Source of the DNA: Tritrichomonas musculus
Lineage: Eukaryota > Parabasalia > Tritrichomonadida > Tritrichomonadidae
Reading direction: 5' to 3'
Length of the DNA: 64,000 nucleotides
Assembly: GCA_039105265.1 (NCBI GenBank)
Contig: JAPFFF010000016.1
Coordinates: forward strand, 1,054,001 to 1,118,000
The notes beneath the pieces are model-generated. The model saw only the letters and a program-made list of their open reading frames with translations, had not been told where the DNA came from and searched no databases. Made by a program: the position numbers and the translations under genes. Below are positions 20,851-32,100 of the stretch, in pieces (positions within the stretch are counted from its first letter, which is position 1; each line of letters begins with the position of its first letter).

Positions 20851-21168
20851 ATGGCATCACCTGAACTTTCTTGCGTTTATGCGGCACTCGTTTTAAATGA
20901 TGACAATGTTGAAATTTCCTCAGATAAAATCAGAACTCTTTTAGATGCAGCAGGAGTCAAAGTTGATTCATTTTGGGTTGAAATGTTTGCAGAATATTTC
21001 AAAACACATGATGTTTCTGAATTAATCAAAGGAACAAATCTTGGTGGTTCTTCTAAAGCAGAACAAGCAATTATCGAAAACAAAGAATCTCATGATGGAG
21101 ATCCAAAAGATGAAAAGAATGAAGAAGAAGAAGTTGAAATGGGTGGCTTTGATGATCTTTTCGCTTAA
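20851..21168 (+). CDS. RPLP1: 60S acidic ribosomal protein P1
   Basis: A 105-residue protein of normal P1 length. The N-terminal domain starts MASPELSCVYAALVLNDDNV and continues KIRTLLDAAGVKVDSFW, the standard P1 helical dimerisation domain. The hinge is charged and unusually poor in Ala for P1 (KDEKNEEEEVEMG), and the C-terminus GGFDDLFA replaces the common MGFGLFD with a related acidic-aromatic tail. It forms the ribosomal stalk with P0 and P2 and recruits elongation factors and GTPases. It has a perfect Inr and a hairpin about 110 nt downstream of the stop. It is the clearest housekeeping gene in the window. Confidence 0.95.
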   Translation: MASPELSCVYAALVLNDDNVEISSDKIRTLLDAAGVKVDSFWVEMFAEYFKTHDVSELIKGTNLGGSSKAEQAIIENKESHDGDPKDEKNEEEEVEMGGFDDLFA

Positions 21169-21277
21169 AAAAATTATTATTTCTTTATCGATCATTAATA
21201 AAAAACTATAATTTATTTAATTGAATTTTAAAGTTCTCTTATTAAATAATCAATTAGAAATCTCCCATATAAGGATA

Positions 21278-21333
21278 CCTCCAATGCCACTTCATCCATT
21301 TTTCCGACACGCCAAACGAAAAAGCATTGGAGG
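21278..21333 (+). repeat. Hairpin 3' of the P1 gene
   Basis: CCTCCAATGC (21278-21287) and GCATTGGAGG (21324-21333) are a perfect 10-bp inverted repeat. Inside it TTTTTC and GAAAAA can pair too, around the loop GACACGCCAAAC. It could be a 3'-end or processing signal, or a tiny element. The same GCATTGGAGG-like words recur just after (GGAATGGAGGAAGCATTG). Confidence 0.6.
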
Positions 21334-21370
21334 AATGGAGGAAGCATTGAAAATTTATTTTTATAGAAAT

Positions 21371-21606
21371 TTAAGGTACAAATCTCATACGTAAAAAATT
21401 GAAAAAAGGCACGTTAAAATTTTAAGAAAAGCACCCTCCCAGAAAAAGTTTAAATTTCAATTGGTGTCAGATTTTGATTTCTGAACTTTATTTTTTATAT
21501 AATTCAATTAAAAATTTTTTTATTAATTTTTTATATAACATGTCGAAAAATTAAATAAATGTCAAAAAAAATTGCGGTTGGGTAACGTATGAGATTTGTA
21601 CCTTAA
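21371..21606. mobile_element. TTAA-bounded MITE with perfect 22-bp inverted ends
   Basis: TTAAGGTACAAATCTC... at 21371-21392 is repeated exactly in reverse complement at 21585-21606 (...GAGATTTGTACCTTAA). The element is 236 bp including TTAA at both ends, the target site of piggyBac-type transposases. It has no coding capacity. A related end (TTAAGGTACAAATC, then CAGTACGTTT) occurs at 41717. Family assignment to piggyBac-like is inference from TTAA alone. Confidence 0.8.
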
Positions 21607-21621
21607 TGTAATACTGAGTTT

Positions 21622-21653
<32 letters not shown>

Positions 21654-24198
21654 TAACTATGCAGAATATATACTTTTTATAAAAAAATATATTTAAATTT
21701 CTAATTATAGTTGGTTGACAAAAACAATTATAGTTGGTGGACATAATTCTGTTTTGGAGACATAATTATGTTTTCACATCATTTCTATATATTCAAATTG
21801 GACTTTTAAAAAAACAATTGTAGAACAATTAATATCATATTGGATACATTCTATTCCCCGATTTTCATTCACTTTTATCAAACTAAATTTGATCATAAAT
21901 ATGATATCGAATTTATAATTTCTGAATATTTTTTTATTATTTGAAAAAAATTATAATTTACTTTTCATCTATAATTAAAATGTATCATTATTATTTATTG
22001 AAATAAAATAGATAATTAGAAAAAATGGTTTCATTTTCATTTCACTACTCAAAAAACTCATTTCATATCACATTTCATTCTTTTACCATAAAAAAAAGGT
22101 TGTTTTAATTTGCTCTAACATAGTTATTATTTTAGAATATAATGTATATATTATATTTTAGAAAAAAATTTATTGAAATAATAATTATATAAAAAGAAAA
22201 AGTGTTTTCAAAATATGACAAAAATCATTCATACAAAATTACTAATTTTTAAAAATGAGTTTATTTTATTTCAAATTAGATGCAGTATTAATCATCTATA
22301 TGATGCATATAATATATTAAATATAATAATATTGTTGAAAAAGAATCAATCTTGGAAAAATTTCATTTTTCTTTTTTTCATTCAAAATCATTCATAAATC
22401 ACTCATGTATAATTGATATGATTTCAGAATTACATTATTTGATAACACATACAATGAAATATATTATTAATCCTCTAAAAATCATTGTTGCCCATCAAGA
22501 TTTCAGGTTTTTCTAAGAAATATACAAATTTAACTTTTTTATTTTTTCTATTATAATAGCATTAAAAATAGCAATTAATCAATAAATATTAGGTAAGTAT
22601 AGAAGAACTATTAAAATAATGAAAATAATTTCTCAATGTCTAAAATTGAAAGTCTTTTTAAGTTATTTCAGAAGTTACTCTTTTTCATTAAGGTAATAGA
22701 TCTTGAGTAGAACCGCCAATTTTATTCTTTCAATATCATTATACTATATGCATTATATCAAATATTTAAATAAAAATTTAAAAGTTTTTATTTTTTATTG
22801 GAAAAAAACAAAAAAGTGATATGATTTTTACTTTATTTTGTGCATCAAAATTTTCTTATATGAAAGTTTTTAGATATCAATTATCTGACAAAATTATATC
22901 ATTACTGATTATGAATTAATGATATTATTATTAAATCCCAAGTTTCAATTATTGAGAATAAAATAAGCATTTTGACTTTTTTTTACATTAATGGCAAAAT
23001 TTCATATAAATCACAAATATAATAGCTCATTTAATTAAATAATGATGTACATAAAATACATTAATAAAGTATATAATATTATCAAATTATCTTTAAAAAG
23101 TATTGAGAAAAATGTGTTTTATTTTTGTGTACCATTCAAAAAGTTGAGCAAACATGATTATGTCCCAAAAACATAATTATGTCCACCAACTATATTTGGA
23201 CAAAAATCTGTTTTCACTTAACTTCTATATAATAGAAAAGAATTTGGATTTTAAAAAGCCAAAAACATTAAATAATATACAAGTGCTAATATGTTTTTCT
23301 GTTTAAATTTAGTTTTGGTTGAAGTTTTTTTTATGAAATAATATATCAAATATTGATTATATAAATTGAATATTTAAAATTTAATAATATGATAAATTAT
23401 TTATCAAATAATCAGCTAATATTAATGAAAAAAATCTATTTTTCAATGAGATAAATATCAATTTAAAAAAAATATAAAAAAGTTTTTATATCACATTTCA
23501 TATTTTAATGTATTCTTTCATTTAAGAAGTAATATTTTGCATTTATAATAAATATAATAATGTGAAATATTTTCATTAATTGTTAAATAAATAAAAAATA
23601 GCTGAGAAAAATGTATATCTATAAAGATAAATAGATTTTTAAATTGATATGAGGTTTTGATAATTTAAAATCATAATATCTTTATAAATATTCTATTTTA
23701 ACTAAATATTACTTTTTATATAGTATTATGACATTATTAATAAATGCAGATATCTTATTTCTTAACTTAAATGATACTAGTCATTTACTATTCAAAGATT
23801 AATTAAAAATTTATACAAAAACTATATTTCTATTAAATGAAAATCAAATGATTATTTGATTAGCCATGAATATGATTTAATTATATTATATCATGTTATT
23901 CTTTGATCAATTATAGAAGATATCTTCATCATATCAAATTATTTGCATATCATATTATTATGATTATTTTCTATATCTCATCACCTATTTGTTTATTGGC
24001 TTTATCTATACAATTAATTTATTATATATGATATATAAAATTAAAATATGCATTACTTGTTTAAATAAAAGTTTGTAAGGACATTCAAATAATTGAATGA
24101 GAATAATATTACCTTTCATTTTTTTTATCAGAGAATATGTATTTTCTTTCAAAAAGATCAAATGCAGAAAAATGGTCACTGAACATTTAAAGCTTTAA
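21607..24198. other. Gene desert, part 1
   Basis: Very A/T-rich with no coding frame that looks real. It contains a TA microsatellite (about 21624-21653) and the pair of inverted repeats annotated at 21703-23215. Confidence 0.55.
21703..23215. mobile_element. 1.5-kb inverted-repeat element without genes
   Basis: The left arm at 21703-21775 includes ATAGTTGGTGGACATAATT and then GACATAATTATGTTTT. Its inverted counterpart at 23151-23215 reads, in reverse complement, ATAGTTGGTGGACATAATTA then GGGACATAATCATG. About 45 bp match between arms, and each arm repeats the GACATAATTATG word. The interior is A/T-rich and non-coding. It looks like a non-autonomous DNA element; I could not define a target duplication. 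Confidence 0.5.
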
Positions 24199-24907
24199 AA
24201 TAGAGTTGGAATTGTTACTTCTTCTAATAAGCAATCCTCAAAGAAACTGTCTGGAATAACTTCAGAATCACTCAAAAATCTGAAGTTTTTTTATTCTTTT
24301 TTTAAATTTGCATTTTCCTATTTTTTTAACTGAAGAAGGAATAAAAATCTCAGTTAATGATGACCTTTGAATAAACTAGTTTATTATTAATATGTGCATA
24401 TATTTTTATTTATAAATTCTTACATTTAATAATTTTAATTATTATTATGGTTAAGAAATAACAAAATTTTAAAAATGTTGACAACTATTTAAGCCAATTA
24501 CATTATTATTCTAGACAGTAATTTTTCGGAATATGAGTCCCATCCTAGATTACTTGTTTTTAGAATTATGCATTTCTTGATCGACTTCTTATTTGTGAAC
24601 AGGATCATCTCTTGCCAAGAATTGTTTAGCTATAATAATGGGCCAAGATAGTTTACACCAAAACATTTTTAAATAAAATAATACTAGTGAAGTTTCACCA
24701 AATTTTAGTGATAGTGGCACATAACTAAAATAATTTATCATAAAGTTCGATTTTGAGTTTGAATCATTTGTAAATACAAGGAAACGAATTTCATTTGAAT
24801 TTCGAAAAGATCCTTCTTGAATCTTTAATAGGATTTTCCCAATTGATTTTCCTTGGAATAATTATATCACCAGTAGCATTATCAATTCCAATCAAATTTG
24901 AAGTCAT
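24199..24907 (-). pseudogene. LRR_5 (BspA/LRR-kinase type) fossil
   Basis: On the minus strand, from an ATG at 24907: MTSNLIGIDNATGDIIIPRK, then in another frame IQEGSFRNSNEIRFLVFTND, and further downstream (about 24200-24290) SDSEVIPDSFFEDCLLEEVT. These are LRR_5 words (IIIP, G-S-F-x-N, S-F-F-E-D-C-L-L-E-E-V-x-I-P). Stops and frame changes between them show decay. In trichomonads this N-terminal form is typical of LRR proteins fused to kinases. Confidence 0.6.
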
Positions 24908-25109
24908 TTCTTTTTCATTTAATTATTATATAATTTTGTTTTGTTTGATTGATCTTTTTTTCATATAAGAAATTATGAAATAAAAATGTGAAATAAAGGT
25001 TCAAAAACTTGGGAAATAATCTCAAAATTTGGATAGATTTATCTTTTTGTGAATTTTTTTTTATTTTATTATCATAGACTGATAAAAACAATAATAAGAA
25101 AATAAAATG

Positions 25110-25330
25110 ATTTGTATTTTGGGGTGGATTGGGTGACGAGGGTTGTTGTTATGCTGTGAGTTGATTAGATGATGAGGTTTTTGTGATGATGTGAGTTGAT
25201 GCGGTTGAATGAGTTTGTAAGTGGGCTCATTAGAGGTTTGTTGATGATATTATAAGGGGGCACTGTAAGGGTTTTGTTGTTGATGTTGTTAGGGGCAATG
25301 TATGTGGTCTCATTTATGATACGTTGTAGA
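25110..25330 (+). other. Strand-asymmetric G/T-rich segment
   Basis: The plus strand is strongly G+T biased (GGGGTGGATTGGGTGACG, TTGTTGTTGATGTTGTTAGG) in contrast to the flanking balanced A/T DNA. The minus strand reads a 63-codon frame rich in Asn, Ile, Pro and Thr (25165-25356), which I do not regard as a proven gene. Confidence 0.5.
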
Positions 25331-25651
25331 AAGTAGTAAGCTATAATCATAGGCAAATGGAATACCCTTCATGTTCTAGAGAGGTCCCAGCCATGAAATG
25401 TCAAGTTAGTATTATTATTTATATAATAATGGTGATTTGAAATATGATTATCAATGATTCCATCTTAGAAGTGAAGTCCAAGTTATTTATATGATTCAAT
25501 TAATAGATTATTTCAAATAAATTTTATATTCAAGTTATGAATGCAAATAATTGTAGGAGTATTTAAATGCAACCAATTTAAAGTATTTTACAGTAAAAAC
25601 TTTTTGAATAAAAACTTTTTATTTTTATAACTTTTTGTGAAAGTTATACTA

Positions 25652-25744
25652 AATTTCCATTCAGAGAAGAAATTCCAAACAGATGAATTATATCTGTTTC
25701 TTTCGTTAGAAAATCAAAAGAGTAAATCTCCCTGAATGGAAATT
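25652..25744 (+). repeat. Nested 93-nt hairpin
   Basis: AATTTCCATTCAG (25652-25664) and CTGAATGGAAATT (25732-25744) form a perfect 13-bp stem. Inside lies AAACAGAT...ATCTGTTT (25678-25700), an 8-bp stem with a 7-nt loop. It may be a structured RNA or a very small MITE. Confidence 0.55.
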
Positions 25745-28284
25745 ATGTGATTTATCATATCTTTTTATTTAATATAAAGAAGTAAATGAAAATGTATTAA
25801 AAAAAAAAAAAAAAAAAGCTTACAGCATTTTAATTTCTGGAAAATTATAATGATTTGTAATGAACAAAGCCAAAATATATTGATTTGGAATAATAACATG
25901 AGTTAAATTGAAAGCAAAATAAAATTAATTAATTTAAATTCGAAAATGATGATAAACTTTTCGCCATTGAAAATAGAAATTTATTTATTACCAAATATAG
26001 TAATCATCACTGTAATTATTTCTTTCTTCTGAAGCGGGTAAAGCATTAAAGAACATAAAAATAATTAATAATTGCTATAAGTAATAGGTAAATCATTCAG
26101 TGTTGTTGTTGGTAGAAAACGTTTTTATTGCTCAGATATTGAAACATTGTTAGAATATATTGCTGCAATCAGTAAAGATAACTGCTGTCGTTGCTTATTT
26201 AGTTAATATTGCTTCAAAAATAAAATGTATGGAAACTCGAAAAAAACGAAATAGAAATAACTAGTGGTTTTTAAATCATCATATTTTATAATATGTTTTT
26301 ATATTGAATTTTATATTATTATAATAGCCATAAAATATTATATTTAAATTTTATTGTGAGATATATGCAAAATATATAAATTGAATAAATAAAAACTATT
26401 AAGTATTCAAAAATACGATTCAAGTAATCCATTATGTGAATCAATAAAAATTTATTATACATTGGAAATATGAATGATTATAAATTATTATATATATAAT
26501 TATTAATTATAATTTAGGTATCGAATAATTAAATAAGATATTGGAAATTTAAACTATGATTTTAATTTCAATAAAATGTTATTAATTCTTTTGAATGATT
26601 ACATACAATAATTTGAGAAAATAAAAATCTATCATTATTTTCATTAATAATGAGAAATTAAAATAGCTCATACAATTATTTATGAATGCTTTATCAAAAT
26701 ATTTTTATACCTTTGAATTATAAATGAGTTTTTAATTTTGAATGCATTTGGAGATTTATAATTATATATGTATTTATTTGTAAATAATTTTTGTGTTTCA
26801 TTTTATATCTATTTTATCATATTTATATCATATATTTAATATAAATTCTATTTAAGAAATTGTTTTAATAAGATAAAAATAAATAATCCAAATTTTATAC
26901 TCACAAAATATTTGAAGAGCTTTTATGAAAAAATTTATGTAAACATAAATATCCTAAAATAGAAACATATTTAACCTAATTGGCTCGGTAAAACCTCATT
27001 ATATTTTATATTATAAGGTATATGTTTTTTAGAGCTTGTAATATTATTCCAGTCTTTCCAGAAAATTCAAGATTTTTTGTGAGAACCAAAAAACGTGCTT
27101 ATTCAAAAAAATGAATATTAAAATAAAATAGACGTTTATTTGAGAGGATTTGGTTTTCAAACATTTTTATCTTTTTTTAATGGCTATATCAAGTTTCTTT
27201 GCCTCGATAAAAAACCATTAATTTTATTATATAATAACATATCCGAAAATTATATTAAACGGTTAAGCCAATCTCTCCAGAAAAATCACATTTTTTTTAG
27301 TCGTAAATTTATTTTATAATATCTTCATAATTAGTGAAATAATAAGTGATATAAAATACAAATTAGCATATAAAAACAATAAAACATATGTTAAGCAAAT
27401 ACAAATGCACATATATGATGGTATCATGCAGATATTCCATTTTGATGAGAAAAAATTAATTGGTCTATAAAGTTAAATATATATGATACATCATTAGTAT
27501 GAAATGAATCATCAATGTTACTGATCAATATTTACTATATAAAAAGATAAAAGTATTTCAAAAAACATTCCATACATTTCAAAAATATTAAATTTTGATA
27601 AAACTATTTTCTGAAGTTTTGGTTAAGCATGCATTCAATTTTTATATTAATAAAAATAGGATTATTTTTGGATATAAAATAAATTATTATTTAATTTTAA
27701 TAGGAATAATTAGAACAACAAAAATTATTTATAATTTACTTTATTATATTTTTATTTACTTTATGGATAGCTCATTATAACAATTGTTACACTCTTACTA
27801 TGATATATTTATCAAGAAATTGAATTGGAAAAAATAATTGTATCATTCAATTATTAACTTTTTCTATGTTTAAAAAAGTTTTTTATGAATATCTTTTTTT
27901 CTTTACAATAGAATCAAAATTTTTTCTATAAAAATTTACTCTCTGATTAAAAATATAAATGTTTATTCTTATTATTTGCAAAAATAAATTTTGTCAAAAC
28001 CGTTTATAGGATGAGAAATTTTGCTGTGAATTAATCTTAATTTGCTTCCTTTGACGCTATTAATGCCGTTGTATCGGTTGTATTTGGTATCAAACAGTGG
28101 GAATAATTTTTTTTTTTTTTTAAAATGAAAATGTTCCTGACTTGGCAGATGAATACCAGGATCTTAGTATTTGTGGATATCAGATTTTATATGTTTTTCA
28201 TTGATTTTTATTCAAATCATACAGAATATTGATCTTTTTTTTTTCATTTAATAAAAAAAAAAAAAAAAAAAAAAATCAAGCGAT

Positions 28285-28313
28285 TTCGGCTTACATTTTT
28301 TGAATAAGCCGAA
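28285..28313 (+). repeat. Small hairpin
   Basis: TTCGGCTTA and TAAGCCGAA form a 9-bp stem with an 11-nt loop, just after a 23-nt A tract. Confidence 0.5.
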
Positions 28314-29112
28314 GATATTTTTTTAATAAACATATTTTTACAAAGTGAAAGCAGGTAGAATAAAATAAATAATTAAGCTTATTTTCTTTAAGAAAATACT
28401 ATATTTTTTGATTTTTAAATATGATTTATTTGGATAAATATGACTTAAATTTATTTTTATTTATTCTTTGATTTATGACCAAGATAATCAACATTGAAAA
28501 AATCATATTTGTCACTTTTAGATAAAACGATATTTATTTCTTTTCTCAAATTTCAATTCATTTAAATAATAATTGAAAAAACATTTAATATTTTTAGTAA
28601 AAAAACAAACAAGGCTTATTAAAGCATCAATTAAATACAAAAATATATAAGTGGCTTGAAAAACAATTTTTATGTATTATTCAAAAGTTTAATAACAATT
28701 GCTTTTTATTCAATAAAATATTTCAATTACCTTTCAATTTTTAAATCATTAAAATCTTAATTTTTACAGTTTTACTCTTGCTATATAACTTGAATATTAT
28801 TACCAATTTAATTCATAAATCAAAAAAAAATCTTTTATTTTTTGAATTATAAATCTTCTTTGAACTTTATGGTACATTTCAAATTGAATCATTATTTTTA
28901 TTTGATCTTTTCAAAAAATAAACATACGATAGAATTCAAATAAAATTCATTATCCTCATTATGTTTGACTTTTTTACATATTTGGTTTCTATTTATATAA
29001 TTAATTATTACTTTACATAAAAAAAAAAAAAAAAAAAAAATAACGAATTCATATTGATATTCAATTTTAAATATATAACGAATTTTCATTGATCATTTCA
29101 TTTATTCAAAGC

Positions 29113-32100
29113 ATGTTATTTGTTTTACTCCTTGGATTTCTTGCAGCCCAATGCAAGCATTCAAGAATAGAAATTGATGAAGCAGAAACATCAATTGCTG
29201 ATGATGAATACCGAGATTGCTCCGATATATATGGATCTTTAGACTTACCCAAAACTTTAAAAACGATTGGATCCTACGCCTTTTATGGATGTTCAGGTTT
29301 GTCAGGTACTTTGCTAATTCCAGATAAAGTTGTATCTATTGGTGAGAATGCATTTCAAGGATGTTCAAGCTTTTCTAGATTAAACCTTAGTTACAGTCTT
29401 GTTGAAATTGGTGATGGTGCTTTTCAAAACTGTTACAATTTAGATAGTGATTTGACCATTCCAGACTCAGTTACAACCATAGGTGAATCAGCATTCAAAA
29501 ATTGTAATAACTTAAAATACTTAGTTTTAGGAAGAAGTCTAAAAGTTATTAATTCAAGTGCCTTTGAAAATTTAAACAGATGCTATGGACCTTTAGTTAT
29601 TCCTGATTCAGTTGAATACATTGGTGAATCAGCTTTTGCTGAATGTAATTCTTTTATTTACTTAAGACTTGGCAAAAATGTCAAATTTATTGGTAACTAT
29701 TCATTCCAAAACTGCCTTCGATTCAACGGTATTAATAACCTTCCTTCTACATTAGAAACTCTTGGTGAAAAAGCATTTTATAATTGCCAAAACATGGTTG
29801 GTGACATCACTATTTCAGATCTAATCACTGTTATTAATGAGGACACTTTTAATAACTGCCAAAAATTGAATTCAGTTAAATTTGGAAAAGCAATTGTTGA
29901 GATTGCTAAGAATGCTTTTTATAACTGCATCGGACTCAAAGAAATGTCTACCTTTCCTAGTTCTTTGACAAGAATCAATGAGTCTGCATTTGAACAATGC
30001 GTTAACATTAAAAGCGCCATTGTTATCCCCGACCAAGTAACAGTTATTGAAAGCAAAGCATTCAAATCATGTGAAAGCTTGACTTCCTTAAAAATTGGAT
30101 CAAAAGTTGCTGAAATTGGCGAAGAAGCTTTTCGTAACTGCTTTGAATTAAGCGGATCTTTGGTTTTACCAGATTCTGTTAATGATGTTCAAATAAGAGC
30201 TTTCCAAAAGTGCACGAAATTGAGTTCACTAACCATTTCTAAGTCACTCACAGAGATCAAAAATTATTGCTTTTATGATTGTGAATCAATAAGAACAATC
30301 ACTTTCCAAGAGAATTTACAAGATATAAAACCATATGCTTTCTGGGGATGTGATAATCTCACCCAAATCAAGTTTCCAGCAAGTTTAGAAACGATTGGAA
30401 ACAATGCCTTTCAAAATTGTAAGAGTGTCAGCGGTGAATTAACTATACCAGCAAAGATAACAACTGTTAATCAATATGCTTTTCAAAATTGCTTAAGTAT
30501 CACTACATTAACGTTACCAGAAAATTTGACTTCAATTGGAAACAATGCTTTTGAAAAATGTGAAAAATTGAGCAAAATTAACTTCAATTCAAATTTGGAT
30601 TCAATTAAAAGTTATGCATTCAAAGATTGTCATAGCCTTTCAAGCATTGATCTTCCTCTTAGTTTGAATAGTCTTGGTGATTCTGTATTTGACAATTGTT
30701 ATTCTTTGAGAGGCGAATTATCATTCAAAGAAAACATAAAAAGAATCAGTCCTTATTGTTTTCAGCATTGTTCAAATATCACCAAATTGACCTTTACAGA
30801 CAACTTAACTGAAATCAAATATCTTGCATTTTATGATTGTACTAAACTTGCAGATATTGTTTTCGGTTCATCTTTAACAACAATTGATTATCAAAGCTTC
30901 CAAAATTGTTATTCAATTCGAGCACTCAATCTTCCACAAAGCTTGACAAAGATTGGTAAAAATGCTTTCAATAATTGCTATGGAATTACAGGTGTTTTGA
31001 CATTACCAAACACAACAAAAAGCTTAGGCGATTATTGCTTTTCAGAATGCACCGGAATATCATCAATTGATTTCCAAGGTGATGAATACACTTTTGGTGT
31101 TGGACTCTTCTCAGGTTGCACAGGATTAACAGGAGTTATTACCATTCCTGAAAAGACAAAGAAAATCGGGGAAAAATGCTTCCAATATTGTATGAAAATC
31201 TCAGGCATCGTTTTACCTGAAGATTTCATTGAAATTGGAACAAGAGCATTTGAGAACTGCACTGGAATACAATCTTTGGATTTAACAAATATGACAAATT
31301 CTAAATCTAATATTTATTCATATGCTTTTTCTCATTGTTCTGGAATTCAGCACATAAAATTCAGTCCAACACAGAATGTTTTTGGAAGCTATGCATTTGA
31401 GCACTGCACATCATTGAAAGAAATTGTTTGGCCTAATGCAAAGAAAATATCAGATCACATTTTCCAATATTGTGAAAGTGCCGAATCAATAGATTTCAAT
31501 GAAACAAAAGAAATTGGAATTCAATCATTCAAATATTGCAGAAGCATCAAGCAACTGACAATTCCTGATACTATAACAAAGATTGGAAACCAAGCATTTC
31601 AATATTGTTCAGGTATTGAAAAATTGATTCTTCCTGAGTCAATAAATACAATTGGCCTTCAAATTTTCCAAAATTGCTCAAGTCTTCAACAATTAGATTT
31701 ACCAACCTCTGTTAAATCAATTGGAAAACAAGCATTCCAACATTGCACAAGCATGAAAATAGTGAATCTTCATGATTCATTAAACTCAATTGGAGATCAA
31801 GCTTTCCAACATTGTTCAAGTATTGAAAAGTTAAGTCTTCCAAGCTCATTAACGGATTCAAATTCAATCGGAGCAGAAGCATTCCAATATTGCACTGGAC
31901 TTAGTGAAATTGTATTGCCAAGTGGTATGCAAGATTATGTTTTCAATGAAAGAGTTTTTGCATTCTGTACTGGATTAAAGAAATCACCAACATTTCCAAG
32001 TTCGTTTTCTTCAATTCCAAAAGGACTATTCTACAGTTGTTCTGGAATGCTAGAATTATCATTACCAAACAATATTGAAATTATTAGAGAAGAAGCATTT

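Larger units (their letters stand above)
24908..29112. other. Gene desert, part 2
   Basis: Over 4 kb of very A/T-rich DNA without a supportable gene. It holds a G/T-biased segment (25110-25330), a nested hairpin (25652-25744), an A18 tract near 25800, short direct repeats near 27050 and 27280 (CCAGTCTTTCCAGAAAA/CCAATCTCTCCAGAAAA), an A23 tract near 28253, the hairpin at 28285-28313 and an A22 tract near 29020. Confidence 0.55.

Noticed and set aside
27595-27780. 61-codon frame in the gene desert
   Set aside because: Ile/Asn/Tyr/Lys-only composition typical of random A/T-rich frames.
29089-29112. Upstream TTG extension of the BspA frame as start
   Set aside because: It adds eight residues before the hydrophobic core, and the ATG at 29113 gives a standard signal peptide.
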